Assembly: GCF_001465835.2 (NCBI RefSeq)
Contig: NZ_CP013661.2
Span: 62,001-126,000 of the forward strand
DNA: 64,000 nucleotides
Source: Planococcus kocurii
GTDB taxonomy: Bacteria; Bacillota; Bacilli; Bacillales_A; Planococcaceae
Direction of reading: 5' to 3'
Shown here: piece by piece, positions 63,959 to 64,000 of the stretch
Layout of the letters: every line of letters starts with the position of its first letter
How positions within the stretch are numbered: the stretch's first letter is position 1
Position numbers and translations under genes: made by a program
Notes under the pieces: generated by a model
What the model was told of the DNA's origin: nothing
Database searches by the model: none
The model's input: only the letters and a program-made list of their open reading frames with translations

Positions 63959-64000
63959 ATGTGCACATCCCTAACGTATTCAACGAAAGATCATTATTTT
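63959..64000 (+). CDS. Choloylglycine hydrolase / linear amide C-N hydrolase family, N-terminal start (runs off the window)
   Basis: Only 14 codons: MCTSLTYSTKDHYF. The Met-Cys-Thr start, where Cys2 becomes the N-terminal nucleophile, and the DHYF that follows are typical of the bile-salt hydrolase/penicillin V acylase group. GAGGAGG lies 9 bases before the ATG at 63959; the nearer ATG at 63953 would bury the cysteine. Confidence 0.65.
   Translation, partial: MCTSLTYSTKDHYF

Overview
The window looks like chromosomal DNA of a low-GC Gram-positive bacterium of the order Bacillales, possibly Planococcaceae. The support is the strong AGGAGG-type ribosome binding sites, frequent TTG and GTG starts, T-box leaders, Gram-positive lipoproteins and signal peptidases, and typical Bacillales families (GrpB, WbqC, DinB, DUF4181-like, CotS-like kinases). 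Most genes lie on the minus strand. No rRNA or tRNA gene and no CRISPR array was seen.

Region 1 (1-13 kb) is catabolism and signalling: a partial CocE-type hydrolase and a BCCT transporter divergent from a TetR regulator; an HD-GYP protein; a PucR-type regulator beside an AbgT transporter, an amidohydrolase and an M20 peptidase (probably uptake and cleavage of acylated amino acids or dipeptides); and a secreted M23 peptidase. Region 2 (13-24 kb) holds a glycosyltransferase/WbqC/SDR group, an ECF sigma factor followed by a degenerate signal-peptidase-like membrane protein (candidate anti-sigma), a membrane-anchored phosphate-binding-like protein split at an A9 tract, decayed cytidine deaminase and GNAT genes, and an MFS transporter behind a T-box leader.

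Region 3 (24-49 kb) is a mosaic of small independent genes: MBL hydrolases, an ArsR/MFS pair of higher GC, phosphotransferases, small kinases, Nudix, DinB, GNATs, T-box-controlled argS, a TPP enzyme, a Cache-GGDEF diguanylate cyclase, a MazE/MazF pair, an M3 oligopeptidase and an M50-like protein, with several pseudogenes and a terminator-associated MITE-like element.

Region 4 (49.5-59 kb) is accessory. Small membrane-protein genes are interspersed with two families of dispersed palindromes. They lead into a complete four-gene type II CBASS anti-phage operon (SAVED/nuclease effector, CD-NTase, E2-E1 Cap2, JAMM Cap3). Next to it are a PBECR-like nuclease-fold gene, a possible structured RNA and a serine recombinase. 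Region 5 (59-64 kb) returns to ordinary genes: MBL hydrolase, truncated uridine-kinase pseudogene, GrpB, an active-looking signal peptidase I, a frameshifted lipoprotein, and the first codons of a choloylglycine-hydrolase-type gene.

The CBASS operon is the main defence system. A second theme is genes broken at homopolymers (T6 at 18566, A9 at 20312, A9 at 62429), which may be slippage sites, real decay or assembly errors.
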